Source of the DNA: Dichetophora obliterata
Lineage: Eukaryota > Arthropoda > Insecta > Diptera > Sciomyzidae
Reading direction: 5' to 3'
Assembly (NCBI GenBank): GCA_963920525.1
Contig: OY986437.1
Coordinates: forward strand, 198,061,511 to 198,125,510
Length of the DNA: 64,000 nucleotides
This document shows, piece after piece, positions 32,651 to 45,460 of this stretch; within the stretch, counting starts at the first letter, position 1, and each line of letters opens with the position of its first letter. The translations under genes were made by a program, and so were the position numbers. The notes under the pieces are model-generated. The model was not told where the DNA came from. It made no database searches and worked only from the letters and a program-made list of their open reading frames with translations.

Positions 32651-34288
32651 GGTTATGGTTATGGTTATGGTTATGGTTATGGTTATGGTTATGGTTATGG
32701 TTATGGTTATGGTTATGGTTATGGTTATGGTTATGGTTATGGTTATGGTTATGGTTATGGTTATGGTTATGGTTATGGTTATGGTTATGGTTATGGTTAT
32801 GGTTATGGTTATGGTTATGGTTATGGTTATGGTTATGGTTATGGTTATGGTTATGGTTATGGTTATGGTTATGGTTATGGTTATGGTTATGGTTATGGTT
32901 ATGGTTATGGTTATGGTTATGGTTATGGTTATGGTTATGGTTATGGTTATGGTTATGGTTATGGTTATGGTTATGGTTATGGTTATGGTTATGGTTATGG
33001 TTATGGTTATGGTTATGGTTATGGTTATGGTTATGGTTATGGTTATGGTTATGGTTATGGTTATGGTTATGGTTATGGTTATGGTTATGGTTATGGTTAT
33101 GGTTATGGTTATGGTTATGGTTATGGTTATGGTTATGGTTATGGTTATGGTTATGGTTATGGTTATGGTTATGGTTATGGTTATGGTTATGGTTATGGTT
33201 ATGGTTATGGTTATGGTTATGGTTATGGTTATGGTTATGGTTATGGTTATGGTTATGGTTATGGTTATGGTTATGGTTATGGTTATGGTTATGGTTATGG
33301 TTATGGTTATGGTTATGGTTATGGTTATGGTTATGGTTATGGTTATGGTTATGGTTATGGTTATGGTTATGGTTATGGTTATGGTTATGGTTATGGTTAT
33401 GGTTATGGTTATGGTTATGGTTATGGTTATGGTTATGGTTATGGTTATGGTTATGGTTATGGTTATGGTTATGGTTATGGTTATGGTTATGGTTATGGTT
33501 ATGGTTATGGTTATGGTTATGGTTATGGTTATGGTTATGGTTATGGTTATGGTTATGGTTATGGTTATGGTTATGGTTATGGTTATGGTTATGGTTATGG
33601 TTATGGTTATGGTTATGGTTATGGTTATGGTTATGGTTATAGTTATGGTTATGGTTATGGTTATGGTTATGGTTATGGTTATGGTTATGGTTATGGTTAT
33701 GGTTATGGTTATGGTTATGGTTATGGTTATGGTTATGGTTATGGTTATGGTTATGGTTATGGTTATGGTTATGGTTATAGTTATGGTTATGGTTATGGTT
33801 ATGGTTATGGTTATGGTTATGGTTATGGTTATGGTTATGGTTATGGTTATGGTTATGGTTATGGTTATGGTTATGGTTATGGTTATGGTTATGGTTATGG
33901 TTATGGTTATGGTTATGGTTATGGTTATGGTTATGGTTATGGTTATGGTTATGGTTATGGTTATGGTTATGGTTATGGTTATGGTTATGGTTATGGTTAT
34001 GGTTATGGTTATGGTTATGGTTATGGTTATGGTTATGGTTATGGTTATGGTTATGGTTATGGTTATGGTTATGGTTATGGTTATGGTTATGGTTATGGTT
34101 ATGGTTATGGTTATGGTTATGGTTATGGTTATGGTTATGGTTATGGTTATGGTTATGGTTATGGTTATGGTTATGGTTATGGTTATGGTTATGGTTATGG
34201 TTATGGTTATGGTTATGGTTATGGTTATGGTTATGGTTATGGTTATGGTTATGGTTATGGTTATGGTTATGGTTATGGTTATGGTTAT
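32651..34288. repeat. (GGTTAT)n array, 273 copies, 1638 bp
   Basis: The hexamer GGTTAT repeats without indels from 32651 to 34288, exactly 273 units. Only two units differ, each carrying a G to A change at its first base (33641 and 33779). They are 138 bp, or 23 units, apart. Because six is a multiple of three, every frame is open on both strands, giving spurious Gly-Tyr, Val-Met and Thr-Ile proteins. The flanks (CTTTGCTT before, TGTCATAGTCATG after) are unique. This is a simple satellite, not a gene. Confidence 0.97.
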
Positions 34289-37255
34289 TGTCATAGTCAT
34301 GTTTCTTTGTTGCTATTATGCTTAGAATATTGCTATATGTTTATAAACCGGAAACGTAAACAAAAGGTTTCAACCATTCAACTGAAGCAACTTTATATTA
34401 AATCTTTAATGTTAAATAGAGCATATTCATGCTTGCAACCTTGACTTTCCTACAAAAATAGTTATCTTTATTTTAGCTAAATAAATTATTTTTCCTAGCT
34501 ACAAAAGAATCAGGAATTCATCTAATCGTATTAAATTCTACGGTCATTCCTGAGAATACAATTTTTTTTGGTGTATAAAAAGTACTAGATAAGCATACAA
34601 AAATTTAAAATAACTTTTTTCAATGGTACTTACATTTTTATTGATTAAAAAGAACCGCACGAAAATGTATCGTGATAGCAAACTAAAGACTTAAGAAATG
34701 AACTTGATGCCGAGAATAATCAAAAGAATCGCTGTTGTTAAGAAATTCGTGCGTAAAATAGTTAAATACTTTAAATATTGCAACCTTTTTGTATTATAAC
34801 AAAACACTTATTGCTCCATTTATTAAGCCACGCCCACTGACATCTTCTATAGCCTTCAAACAGTTCATATTAATTGAACATGTTATTAGAAATATTTGAC
34901 CAAGGTCGAAAATGCTTAAACTTCTTTTGCAAAAGCAGTTTTTGTAACCTTTTCAAACCAAAAGATTAAAGAAACGAGCAAAAAGGCATGCGTCTCTCTG
35001 CGGTGCATGTCTATTCAAAGAACCCATTGTAGGCGCAACATGCATTTCATACAGTGTGTACGAAATATGTGTGCGTAAATGGATGACAGCCTGCTAGCTT
35101 GGCGCGTAGTGACGACATTCACGGCTTATCGCACTGTTATGTTCAATTAAAAGCGATAAAATTTATATTAAATAAATTTTGATTTTTAACTACAAACTAA
35201 AAGCTTTTGATTAATAATAAAAAAAAAATGGCCTAGAACTACTTCTTACCTCTAAAGCTACGCTGAATTTAAGTTGATTGCTTTCAAGCAAATATTTTTT
35301 TTTTAAAATCTTTGATCTATGTTCTGAACATGTTACATGGTAAAGTTTAAAATTAAACAAGTTCAATGTGAATTGGTTTTTTTTTACAGTTTTTAGTTCT
35401 TATTCTTAATGAGGTTCTTAAGTGCTGTTGTCAAGTTGTGCTTGTTTTAGTTTCTGTTTTCAAGCGACATATGCAGAATTTTTAAACACTTGACTTAGCG
35501 ACCATGTTTTCTGTCAAAGTCGCAATCGTCTGTCTTAGTTAGGCTTGGGGCAGTTATCCTTGCACTCTGCCTTGTGTGCTGGATGTTTGGTTTGTAAGCG
35601 AGGCGTGCAAATCTTAATTAAATTAATTGGAGTTTTGAATTTAAACTTGACAGTTGGCCAAAACGAAGACAGAACGTGGGTTCTACTAAGTTTTTTTTCA
35701 TGAGATTGGCATTTAATTCCAATGGCAATTAAAGTTATTTTTTTGTGAGTCAACGTAGAAAATAGCTACTATTTTGCTGTTTTTCTGAGAAACTTTAGAG
35801 AATCTTTTTTATAAAATTTCTTTATCTATGAACTTTAGCTTTCCATTAGAAGTATATAAAAAAGTATTCGCGGAATCATTGTGTCAACGTCAATTTGCGT
35901 TAAGTGGCTGTTAATGATACAATGAATGATTTGTTTTTAAAATATATTTATTAGCAAAAATTTTATAATACAAGGCCTTGTTTTTCTTAGAATTCTTATT
36001 TACCGGCTGTTGGCACTTAATTTCTTTTCAGCTATGAACTGACAGCCAATACTTAGCAGCAATGTCATCAATTTTGAAATTCTTTTTTTAAATATGAAAA
36101 ATCTTGACAACAACTAGATACAAGCTACACATGGTGTTAATTTCAAACAGTTCAACGAACCGTCTAAAAATGACGACTTTTTATAATATTCGTTTTTTTC
36201 CTGAAGCTTGTCAAAAAGATCGTATTTATGTAGATGTTTGAGTTTTAATTTTAATTGTTTTGCAAACAGTTTTTTAAAAAAAAATATTTCTTTATTGAAG
36301 AGTTTGATAATATTATTATAATTTGCTTAATTTACATAAAATAAACTGATGTTTTAAGAACTAAAAAAGAGACCATTTCTTTAAATCCTTAAATTTTTAT
36401 ATTAAATATAGCTATAATTGGCAGCAAATTTTAATATATAGTTTAATTTTGCAAGAAATATTTAAAAGATAGATACTCAAGCGAGTTAGACATGAACTTG
36501 CTCTGCATAATAAGCAACGTATTCACCAATTCAAACGTGCTTGAAATTTGTAAATAGTTTTCAACCGCTTTTTTTAGAGATTTAATCAAAAAAATTTATA
36601 GCATAACTAGCAGCACGTTTACTTTAGATGAGCACAACGCGGAATCGCCAATTTTTTTCTTTGATGCAGTGAAATTTTTCGCATAAGTTAAAGAAGCAAC
36701 GCAAAGACATGACAACTTTTCCTTATTGCTATTGACAACATGTTGACAGTATTAACTATACTAACGACAGCAAAAACGCTAACAAGCGTAACTTAAGATA
36801 CCACTACGAATTTGTAATAGTTTTTTTGCATTACTTTGACTATGGTGACAGAGACAGACACTTTAAAAGAAAATCACGAGGCTTCACAAAAGTTATTACA
36901 AAAATGCCATGTGAATATATTTCTAAATAAAAATGAAAGAAGAGCATAGAAAGGAGCTAAAATTCAATTTAAAAATATTGCCATAGGGACCAGCAAAAAT
37001 AATAACTAAAAGAAGGAGTTCACTGTTTGTAAAACTTAGCCGGTGTAAACAAGCATAGCAATGGCTATTGTTGTTGTGTGCCTTTATTGTTGTTGCTTTT
37101 CTTATGCCATCATTTATTACCATATGTCTTCTTTATGGCTGAGTTCATCTAATGTCATTTGTCTTGGGCTAATTTCAATTTTTGTTACATGCCATCTAAA
37201 CAGCTAACAAAGCCAGCCAGTGAGCCTGCCACTTGTTGTTGCCTACTTCTGCTAC
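34289..37255. other. Intergenic stretch, no gene established
   Basis: Mostly AT-rich. A slightly GC-richer patch at 34990-35140 and another at 35490-35620 were examined. The latter has a cysteine-containing minus frame ending CKDNCPKPN and a hydrophobic plus frame LVRLGAVILALCLVCW, but neither has a start, splice signals or partner that I could support. Confidence 0.45.
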
Positions 37256-37281
37256 TGCTTTTGTTGTTGTTGTTGTTGTTG
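37256..37281. repeat. (TTG)n microsatellite
   Basis: GTTGTTGTTGTTGTTGTTGCC is a short trinucleotide run. It causes the Asn-rich frame on the minus strand. Confidence 0.8.
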
Positions 37282-37778
37282 CCATGTGTGCGGCTTTTTT
37301 TGGGACATTGAACTTCTAGCAGATTAAAAAAAACATTTGCTTTAACACGCCGATTAGAGTTATGCAAGATGTGGCTTATTTTAAAAACGAGTTCGTTGCT
37401 TAAGTCTTTCGTTTCAAGCTTGGATTTTAAGGGATTCAGAGCAGACAGCTTTTTCTATTTTTTTCAAAAAACTTGGTTTCTTTTTGTGATTCAAATAAGT
37501 TGCCGAGAAGTTGAATTTATATTACAGGGTGCTAATGGGATATAGAGTGTTTTTTTGTTAAGCTTTAAGAACATTTTTAAGAATTTCAAAACAACTGCAA
37601 TTTCTGAAGTGAAAATTCTTATGTGAGGCTCTTGCACTTGGGAGCTAATGTTTGAAATAAGTTAGCTTTGTGGCATTACACAACGTAGTACACAACGTGA
37701 CATTACGTAACGAAAGTCTATGTTATCTACTTGATATTTCGTATGCACACCGTCTCTCAAATCTATCAATATCTTACT

Positions 37779-39150
37779 CACGGTACACAAAGTCGCAAGA
37801 ATAAAACAATCACAAGGAATAAAAAGCCTCAATGTATAAAATGTTGCAAGGTACAAAAAGTAGCAAGGAACAAAAGGTGAAGGGTGCCAGAAGTCACAAG
37901 GTAGAGAAAGTCTTACGGTATAAAAAAAGTAATGAGTCACAAATAGCCATAGGGTATAAAAATCACAAGCAACAAATGTTTGCAAGTAACAAAAAGTCAC
38001 AAGATACAATAGGCCTCAAGGTATAAAAAAATCGTTAGTAACAAATAGTCGCAAGATAAAAAAAAATCGCGAAAGTAAAAGTATTTTGATACAAAAAGGT
38101 AACAAGATATAAAAAATGGGCCAAAAGATCGCAAGGTGCAAAAAGTAGCAAAATAAAAAAAGTGCAAGTAACAAAAGTTTAATAGGTACCATAAGTTGTA
38201 AGATGTCAAAAATTCGCAAGGTACAAAAAGCTTCTAGACATAAATAGTCGCAAGATATCGATCAAAGGAGGCAAAGGGCAAAAAACCTGAAGTTATAAAG
38301 GATCGCAAGGAACAAACAGACACACAGAACAAATAGTCGTAAGATATGAAAAGCCCCAAGGCTTAAAAAGACGCAAGTATTAAAAAATTCGCAATAAATA
38401 TGTATAAGTTTCTAAAGGTAAAAACTTTGCAAGAGACAAAAATTCACAAGATACAAAAAGTCGCAAGATATCAGAGGTGACAAGGAGAAAAACGTCTCAA
38501 GGTATAAGGAGTAGCATTGAACAAACAGTTAGTCGTACGATATATAAAGTTGCAAGGCTTCAAAAGTAACAAGTTTCAAAAAGTCACTATTTGCAATAGA
38601 AAAAAGTCGCAAGATACAAACTCACAGGGAGCAAAAAGTTGCAAGGCAGAAAGAATTTTGGTATTTTGATTAGTTAATGCTACAAAAAGTTGCAAGGCAT
38701 AAAAAGTCGCAAAGGTGAAAAATATGGTAAAAAAATTAATAAGTTTCTGAAGGTAAAAACGTTACAAGGAACAAAAAGCCCCAAAAAATAAAAAGGTCGT
38801 AGGGAACAGAAAGTCGCAAGGCATATGAAGTTGCAAGATAGCAAAAGAATATACGGTATAAAAGTTATAAGGCATAATAAGCGGTATGGCTAAAAAAGTA
38901 CAAAGCTTCAAGAAGTCACAAGGGAGAAAACGTAGCAGGAGTTAAAAGGTAGCAAAATGGAAAAAGTCTTAAGGTACATAGAGGCATAGGGAACGAAAAT
39001 TTTAAAAGTTCTAAAAGTCACAAGATAAAAAAATCACAGAGCACAGAAGTAATAAGGTGCAAAAAAGTCACATAGTAAAAAGTTACAGTGTACCAAAAGG
39101 CACAGGTTAGTAAAATTCACTAGGTACAAAACAGTAGTAAAAAAGTCGCA
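37779..39150. repeat. Degenerate minisatellite, unit about 17 bp, 1.4 kb
   Basis: The whole stretch is built from variants of GCAAGGTACAAAAAGTC, for example CACAAGGTAGAGAAAGTC and GCAAGATATCAGAGGTGAC, in head-to-tail order. Unit length drifts between about 14 and 20 bp, giving roughly 80 units. It is strand-asymmetric: purine-rich on the plus strand, so the minus strand yields Phe/Tyr/Leu-rich frames that are artefacts. Both borders are gradual. Confidence 0.85.
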
Positions 39151-39362
39151 ATACACCATATCATATACCAGCAACCTAAAGTTTCCGAAATAGTTACGGA
39201 TTCCTTAGAACTGAAGAAACAAAACACAGGTAGCAAAATCAAAACGTAATGTCATTTCAAAATCATAACGAAACGCAGCAGCGAATTCGTAAAGAAATTA
39301 AATTTTGGTTTTATGGATTTTTATGTAAAGAACATATAAAGGTTTCTGTGGGAAAAATATTC

Positions 39363-39608
39363 CCATATGGGCATTTCCACAGAAAAATCTACTTTTTGTC
39401 ACTTAACGACAGAAATTTGTTTGCTAATATCTTGGTACTAATATCTTTCTTTTCTTTTGTTTTGATTTTTGAACAGCAATATAGTTAGTAGCACTTTAAT
39501 AAGTTTAAAATCTGAAAGCTGTCGAAAGTGCTGTTCCAAGATATAAGCAAAAAAATGTCTGTCGGTACGTGACAAAAATAAGTCTTTTCTATGGAAATGC
39601 CCATATGG
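39363..39608. mobile_element. Foldback MITE, about 246 bp
   Basis: The left arm begins CCATATGGGCATTTCCA and continues TTTTTGTCAC and CGACAGA to about 39440. The right arm, about 39525-39608, is its diverged complement. The arms are about 80 bp each with a loop of about 85 bp. No duplication was identified. Confidence 0.65.
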
Positions 39609-40739
39609 TTATGACAGCTCTCAAAGCTTCAGTTATTTATTTATTTTTGTATCATTAAGGAAGCACTTTAAAAAATTTTGAATTTTTTATTGAATTGTGT
39701 TCGTTAAGTTACAGAATATTTGAGTATTTTTTAATAAAGAAAAAAAGATAGGCATTTCTTTATATGATTTGAACTAACTCAAAGAGCATCCTTCAAAGAA
39801 ATACTTAAATTTTTGCAAAGATGTTGTGTTGTTATAACGACACTATCGTTTAAGAAATGTTCTTGTCTTTATCTTGCCTTTATCTTGTTTTTTATTGTCA
39901 TCACCAGCTTTGAAAAGGTTTACAAAAATTTGCTTTATTAACTTTTATTTTTTTAACTTTCTTTACTTTAACTGCAAGCAAAAAAATGTTTATCACACTT
40001 GCTATAGTGGCTATGAATAAAGCTCAAATATTTGGAAACAAATCATAGTCTAGTAAAATTTCGCCTATTGTTTTTTAAGTTTGTATTTAAAATAACACTT
40101 TGAGCTATCAGAGGCACGCCCGTTTTATGCCAGCAAACACAAGAAAAATGATTTAATAAAATTAAAGCCACCACATGCTGGCAACTACTTGTTTGTAGAC
40201 AACACCGACAACAACAGCGAAACAAAATAAGTGAATATAAAACCAACGACAACAAGCAACAAATTTAAATAAGTATTGATTTTGCATTACATGGTTTAAT
40301 AGACACCTAAAGAAAAATTACGAAAATTTGTCATGTTCAAAGGCGCCAAAACAAAGTAGATGCGGTATCATAACAAACGCGAACAACAACAACACAACTA
40401 CAAGGTGTGATCAGCATTAGGTAATGGATACGGCAGTCAAAAACAACAGCAACAACAGAGCTAGCACTAAAATTATTAAAATTATGCTATAGTTAAGCTA
40501 CTGAACAAATTGCAAAAAAGCAGAAAAGAAACTTAAACAGAAGACTTAAGCGACAAACTTGCTTGAATTGACTTAACGTTACGCTTAAAATCCTTAATCA
40601 TAAAGTTTACTCCACTTTTAATTGATTTTTTTGTTTCAAAATTTTTTCTTTCTACTTGTTACGTAACTCGTTACATTTGGCTGGCTTGCCGCTGTGAAAA
40701 AGCGTTTTTAACAGTCGAAATTCATTAGCCAATGGCGTC
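39609..40739. other. Intergenic stretch with CAA-rich runs
   Basis: No gene. Short AAC/CAA runs occur near 40380 and 40440. Chance frames only. Confidence 0.5.
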
Positions 40740-40754
40740 AAATCTCGGCAAATC

Positions 40755-41215
40755 CTTATACAAATAAAACTTCTGTACGTGAATATGTGACTGAATTCCT
40801 CGTAAACGGATTGACCGATATTGATGAAATTGTTTGTGTGTTTTTGAGTAGGTACCTGAATAGTATAGATTTATAATTGAAGCCAGTAGATGGCACTGCG
40901 ATTGGGAAAACAATAAAAAACTCCTAAGCGGCTCATATGATAAGCTCATATGATACGATGAGTGTTGGCATTATCTATTTTGATCAATCTTTAACACCAG
41001 AGGGCGCTGTAGTTAAACTCTTTTACAAAACAGCATATATCGTTAGCATAAAAATTTGTATAAAAAGGTTTTCAAATATGGTGAGGGCTTGGCCGCGCTC
41101 TATTTTGATATATCATTAACATCAGAGGGCGCTAAAACCGACAAAAGCTCCAAAGCCGATTATACGATTAGCATGAAAATCTGTATAAAAAGGTTTTAGG
41201 TACGATGAGTGTTAA
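40755..41215. repeat. Helitron-like remnant with a 125 bp duplication
   Basis: TCCTTATACAAATAAAACTT and the following AAACGGATTGACCGATATTG resemble the 5' regions of the Helitrons at 7742 and 13516. Downstream, blocks ACCAGAGGGCGCT, TTAGCATAAAAATTTGTATA and AAAAGGTTTT at 40977-41076 recur at 41103-41200. No CTAG terminus with a hairpin was found. Confidence 0.45.
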
Positions 41216-43584
41216 AACGCCGTGTAAGCTAATAATTTATATAAAATGTTTCCACAGCTGTTAAGAAATTGCTAATAAATTAATAGCAATTGAGGGGTGT
41301 GCTTTTTCTTAGAACAAAATTATTTAAAAAAATTTATGAAACTAATTAATTTTTGAACAGGTTTAAAAAATTGTTTATTAAAGTTAAAAAAAAATTGTAG
41401 AAACGTGCAACCTTGAGTCATATTTTTACCAATAAACTGTATTAGTGAGCAATAAAATGTAATAATTTTGCTTTAAATTGTTTAAGCTTTGATCTTGAGC
41501 TGCTGAAAAATATAACCCAGCTACCATTAATCATTTATTTAATAAAGCACCAGCGTTACAGTAACACTAATGTTTTAATTTGATTCTTAATCTAAATAAC
41601 ATGCAAACACAAAGTATAATAAATTTTGTCTGAACACCAAATTTTGTCTAAACACAAATTGTATCTATATTCTTCCGCTCAGAACTGTCTAATCATGATG
41701 GCGAAACAACGTCTGACATTCCTTCTTACCAACAACAAAGTCGAACAGTAGGTCAATGTTTTTGTCTGTACGCCACTGATTTATGTTAACAATAGTTCGC
41801 TTCAGCTTAACAATGTTTTTAATTTTTCATTTGTACTAATTGGCTACAAGACTTTAAACATAAAAAAATGAATGAACTGCTCTAAGATAAACAAAAGATT
41901 TAAGACACGAACTTTTGTTAAGTTTTCTTTAGTGCTTTTTGTATTATTACTGTTTTTTCGTAAAAACAACAATAATTTAATTGAACTTCACAATAAAATA
42001 TGACTAAGCTTAAAAAATGTAATAAAAAGCCAAGTGATTACAACAAAACAAAATTTGAAATCTTACAAACAAGTAGTAAAAAGCTCTTGTCTACTCTTAA
42101 GAATTATGACTTATTTTAGAGGGCCTTGGCCATAGAATATAAATTTTACGCCCAAGTTTATGAATTATTTAATCAATGATTTTGCAAAACATTTAATATT
42201 TAATTAGGTAAGAAGCTGATAAATTAAGATTTTTGTTCTATATTAAGACTCAAGGTGGTAATTGCTAAAATTTTAACAAAGTGCTGAAGCGGTTTTTTCT
42301 AGTCAATCACAATCTAACTAGAGTCGAAATTTTTATGTACTCGTACAGTTCAGTGACATAAAAATGGCATTCATAGAAGATATGTAAATTTTTTTTGTCA
42401 ACATATGATTTTAGGTGCGATTATTGTTCTCACCAACTTGTTTAGTTATATTAAAGCAAATATACGCCTAAACAAGTTAATTTTTATCGATAAACCCGAC
42501 TTAACAAGTTCTAACTCACACCATAAAAGTAAAAGATGTTTTAACGTATTAAATTCACTTTCTTATCTTGTGGTAGATTCAGCATATATTATTACCCATA
42601 TAAACTTATTGCTAAGTTCTACGCCAATATAAACTTAATCTTTCCGAATATTATGTTTTTTTTCCAGCATGTAAGAAAGCACGTGTTCTAATAATAAAAG
42701 TTATGCAAAATTATGCTAAAATATATGCAAATACAATTGTAATGTCTATTTATATTTGTATAAATATTAACAGTTTTTCATATTCATTTTTTTCAATATT
42801 AAAAGCAAAAGCTGAGAACTAAGTTGACAACTAAACTATTGCGATTAAAGAAAGAGCAGCATTGAATAATATAATGGCGAGTTTGAGTCTTATTTTAAAT
42901 TAGGCGCAAGACTAAGAGATATTTTTAGAGTTTGTATAAAAAAATTTTAATATTTTTTTGTTATTATGAAATAATGAAGCGTGTGAGAACAAACAAAAGA
43001 CTTAAGTAACTAACTCGTGTCAATAAATCCATAAAGTATAGCATACAATACGATAAATAATGATAATAAATAATGAAGGGTGTTTTTCTTAAGAAGTAGA
43101 GAATTTTCAACAGGTTTATTTGTCAAACCAGCTGCGAGGCAGTGCTCATGTTTTTGATATTTATATTGAATATACTTTGACAAATAACCATAGAAAAAGT
43201 AACACGTGAGCAACGTATATAAATTGTGTCATTATCTGTGTAGAGGTGAATGTGATAGAGGATTCAAATCTATTGATTTGGCGTCGTCCTTAGTAACTTG
43301 ACCTCCATCCTCAGCAGAGTGTACAGAGGTGTATTTTTTTAAAGAAAGATCTTGATCTTATACTGAAAACGATTAAGATGCTGATTAAGATGCTTATTTC
43401 TTATTACTTAAGTTTTTTTTAATAAACATTTTAATTATTTTATTTTTACTTTATCAGTTATTTTTTTAAATTCTCTAATATTTCTAATTCTCTAATTGTT
43501 TTGATTCAGTCATCTGTCATTCATCTGTTGGTGCTGATGAAATCACAAAATGTTAATTCATATTTTGTGATAGCAACAAAGTGA
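41216..43584. other. Intergenic stretch, no gene seen
   Basis: AT-rich with many short chance frames. I found no exon, repeat border or transposon protein. Confidence 0.5.
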
Positions 43585-45460
43585 TTTCAATGTTGTTTAT
43601 TTCAATGATCGAAGCTTTAATATCTCTAAATTAGATTATATTAAGTATATTTTTGATGGCTCTTTAATGGACATTATCTGCATCTCTGAAACGTGGTTAT
43701 GTAAAGATATAAATGATGCAAAATTTGGCATTAAAAATTACAACTTGTACAGAAATGTTCGTTTTGAGAAAAGAGCAGGTGGTCTTGCAGTTTACTGTAA
43801 AACTTATCTGAATACTAAAGTTGTAAGTCAATCTCATGGTCCTGGAATAATATTGCTAAACATAAGTGTATCAGACAATAGCACAAAAAAATTTTTGTCA
43901 TGCGTGTATAAAAAACATTTCCTGCAGTTTTATTCTTCGACTGTCTCTAGGTTTTTTAACAATCTATCTTATGACATCAGTAACTAAATACTTGGCTATT
44001 TAACAGAAGCTACTGCGTTATAAATATTATGCTTTATGTTACGCAAGTGTAGGTAATAATTATAAACTTCCACTTTAACCATCCTCGTTATCTACCTACG
44101 GAAACATTTCTGCAAAAAATTTAAACCTTAGGCATCACATACACAAATATAATAATTTCAGGTGATTTTAATAGTAATTTATTAAATGAAAGCTATTTAA
44201 ATGATAATATGCAAGCTTTAGTCTTAACCTCAGTTAATTCTATCGTGCCCACTCACTACACTTAGTATAGCAATACTTTACTAGATTATTAGTGATCATG
44301 AAAAGGTATTACTATATGACCAAATCTCAGCTCCCGTGTTCTCGAAGCATGATTTAATTTTCATGACATACAACTTTCAGCTTGATACAAATGAACAAAA
44401 AATAGAGTATCGAGACTTTAAAAACATTCATTATTTCGCTCTAAACGCCGAACTGAATACCCTAAACTGGACTGACATTTTCTACATGACCACGGTAAAC
44501 GAACAATTACGTCTGTTGATGGACAACATTACGTATCTTTTCGAAAAGCATGTCCCAAAAAAAACGAAATTCATTAAACACGGGCAACCGCCTTGGTTTT
44601 CAGGCAGTATAATAAAATTAATAAATAAAAGAAACAACGCATTTAATCGTTGGAAACGGTTTAAGACACCCGAACTGCACGCACAATTCAAGCAGTTTAG
44701 AAGAAATGTTATTAAGACAACCAGGGAAGCAAAGACAGCCTATTTTGGAGAAAAGTTTAAATCCGCTTTAGGAAGCAAAGATAAATGGAACACGATCCGT
44801 GAGACTGGTCTCAACAAAAATGTCATAAGAACACCCATAACTGTTGACTGCAATGCGTTAAATACATACAAAATTTATAGACATTCCCTTTCCCACTCCA
44901 ATTAATAACCACTACACTATTATCAATAGCCCTCTTCATAGTTTGCTGAATTCTGTTTCGCTTGTGTATCGCAAGCTGATGTGCTGGAAAGTTTTCTTGC
45001 AATCAAATCAAATGCTATTGGTCTTGATAATATGCACCCAATGTTTGCTAAAGCCTTACTACCAAAATTGTTGTCTTACCTAACACACTTCTTCAACACA
45101 ATTTTCACAACCTCTACTTATCCCGCTGAGTAGAAAAAAGCAAAAATTATACCGATACCAAAGTCTGATAATGAATTTCGTTCCATTGCCATTTTGTCGT
45201 ATATGTCTAAAGTTTTTGAGTTTTTAATGCATAAACAACTAAATAATTATCTTCAGGAACATCGGCTACTCACTGAAAAACAATCAGGTTTCAGTCCAAA
45301 TAGGGGCCGTGTAACAGCATTGTTAGACGTAACAGAACAAATTCGAGTTAGCCTTGATCAAAATATGCTCACGTTTCTGGTTCTTTTGGATCACTCAATC
45401 AGTCAGTAGAGGAGTGCCGCAAGGCTCAATACTAGGACCCTTGCTTTTTTCAATATATAT
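43585..45460 (+). pseudogene. Copy A ORF2, endonuclease and first half of RT, decayed
   Basis: The endonuclease part reads YIFDGSLMDIICISETWL near 43640 (the SETWL motif of APE endonucleases). Later come GDFNSN near 44165 and HDLIFM near 44346 (a decayed SDHDLI motif). The linker contains FEKHVPKKTKF and PWFSGSI. RT motifs follow: NAIGLDNMHP near 45010, FRSIAILSYMSKVFEFLM near 45178, QSGFSPNRG, and VPQGSILGPLLFS near 45415-45450. The segment between the QSGF and VPQGS blocks is shortened: motif A with its catalytic aspartate is gone after FLVLLDHS. Several stops and frameshifts are present. Transcription would run into copy B. Confidence 0.8.

Noticed and set aside
32651..34288. Telomere or interstitial telomere repeat
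   Set aside because: The unit is GGTTAT, not the insect TTAGG or vertebrate TTAGGG motif, and unique sequence lies on both sides.
32540..34444. Long Gly-Tyr, Val-Met and Thr-Ile frames of 550-630 codons
   Set aside because: They are translations of a hexamer array whose unit length is a multiple of three, open in every frame on both strands. No independent coding evidence exists in the flanks.
35460..35760. Small secreted protein (plus-strand MFSVKVAIVCLS start, hydrophobic frame) or Cys-rich minus-strand tail
   Set aside because: The plus frame hits a stop after 12 codons and the hydrophobic part is in another frame. The minus frame lacks a start or acceptor of good quality. Both cannot be right, and neither has support.
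37662..38219. Phe/Tyr/Leu-rich frames on the minus strand
   Set aside because: They follow from the purine-rich minisatellite and have no start context, domain or consistent repeat at the protein level.
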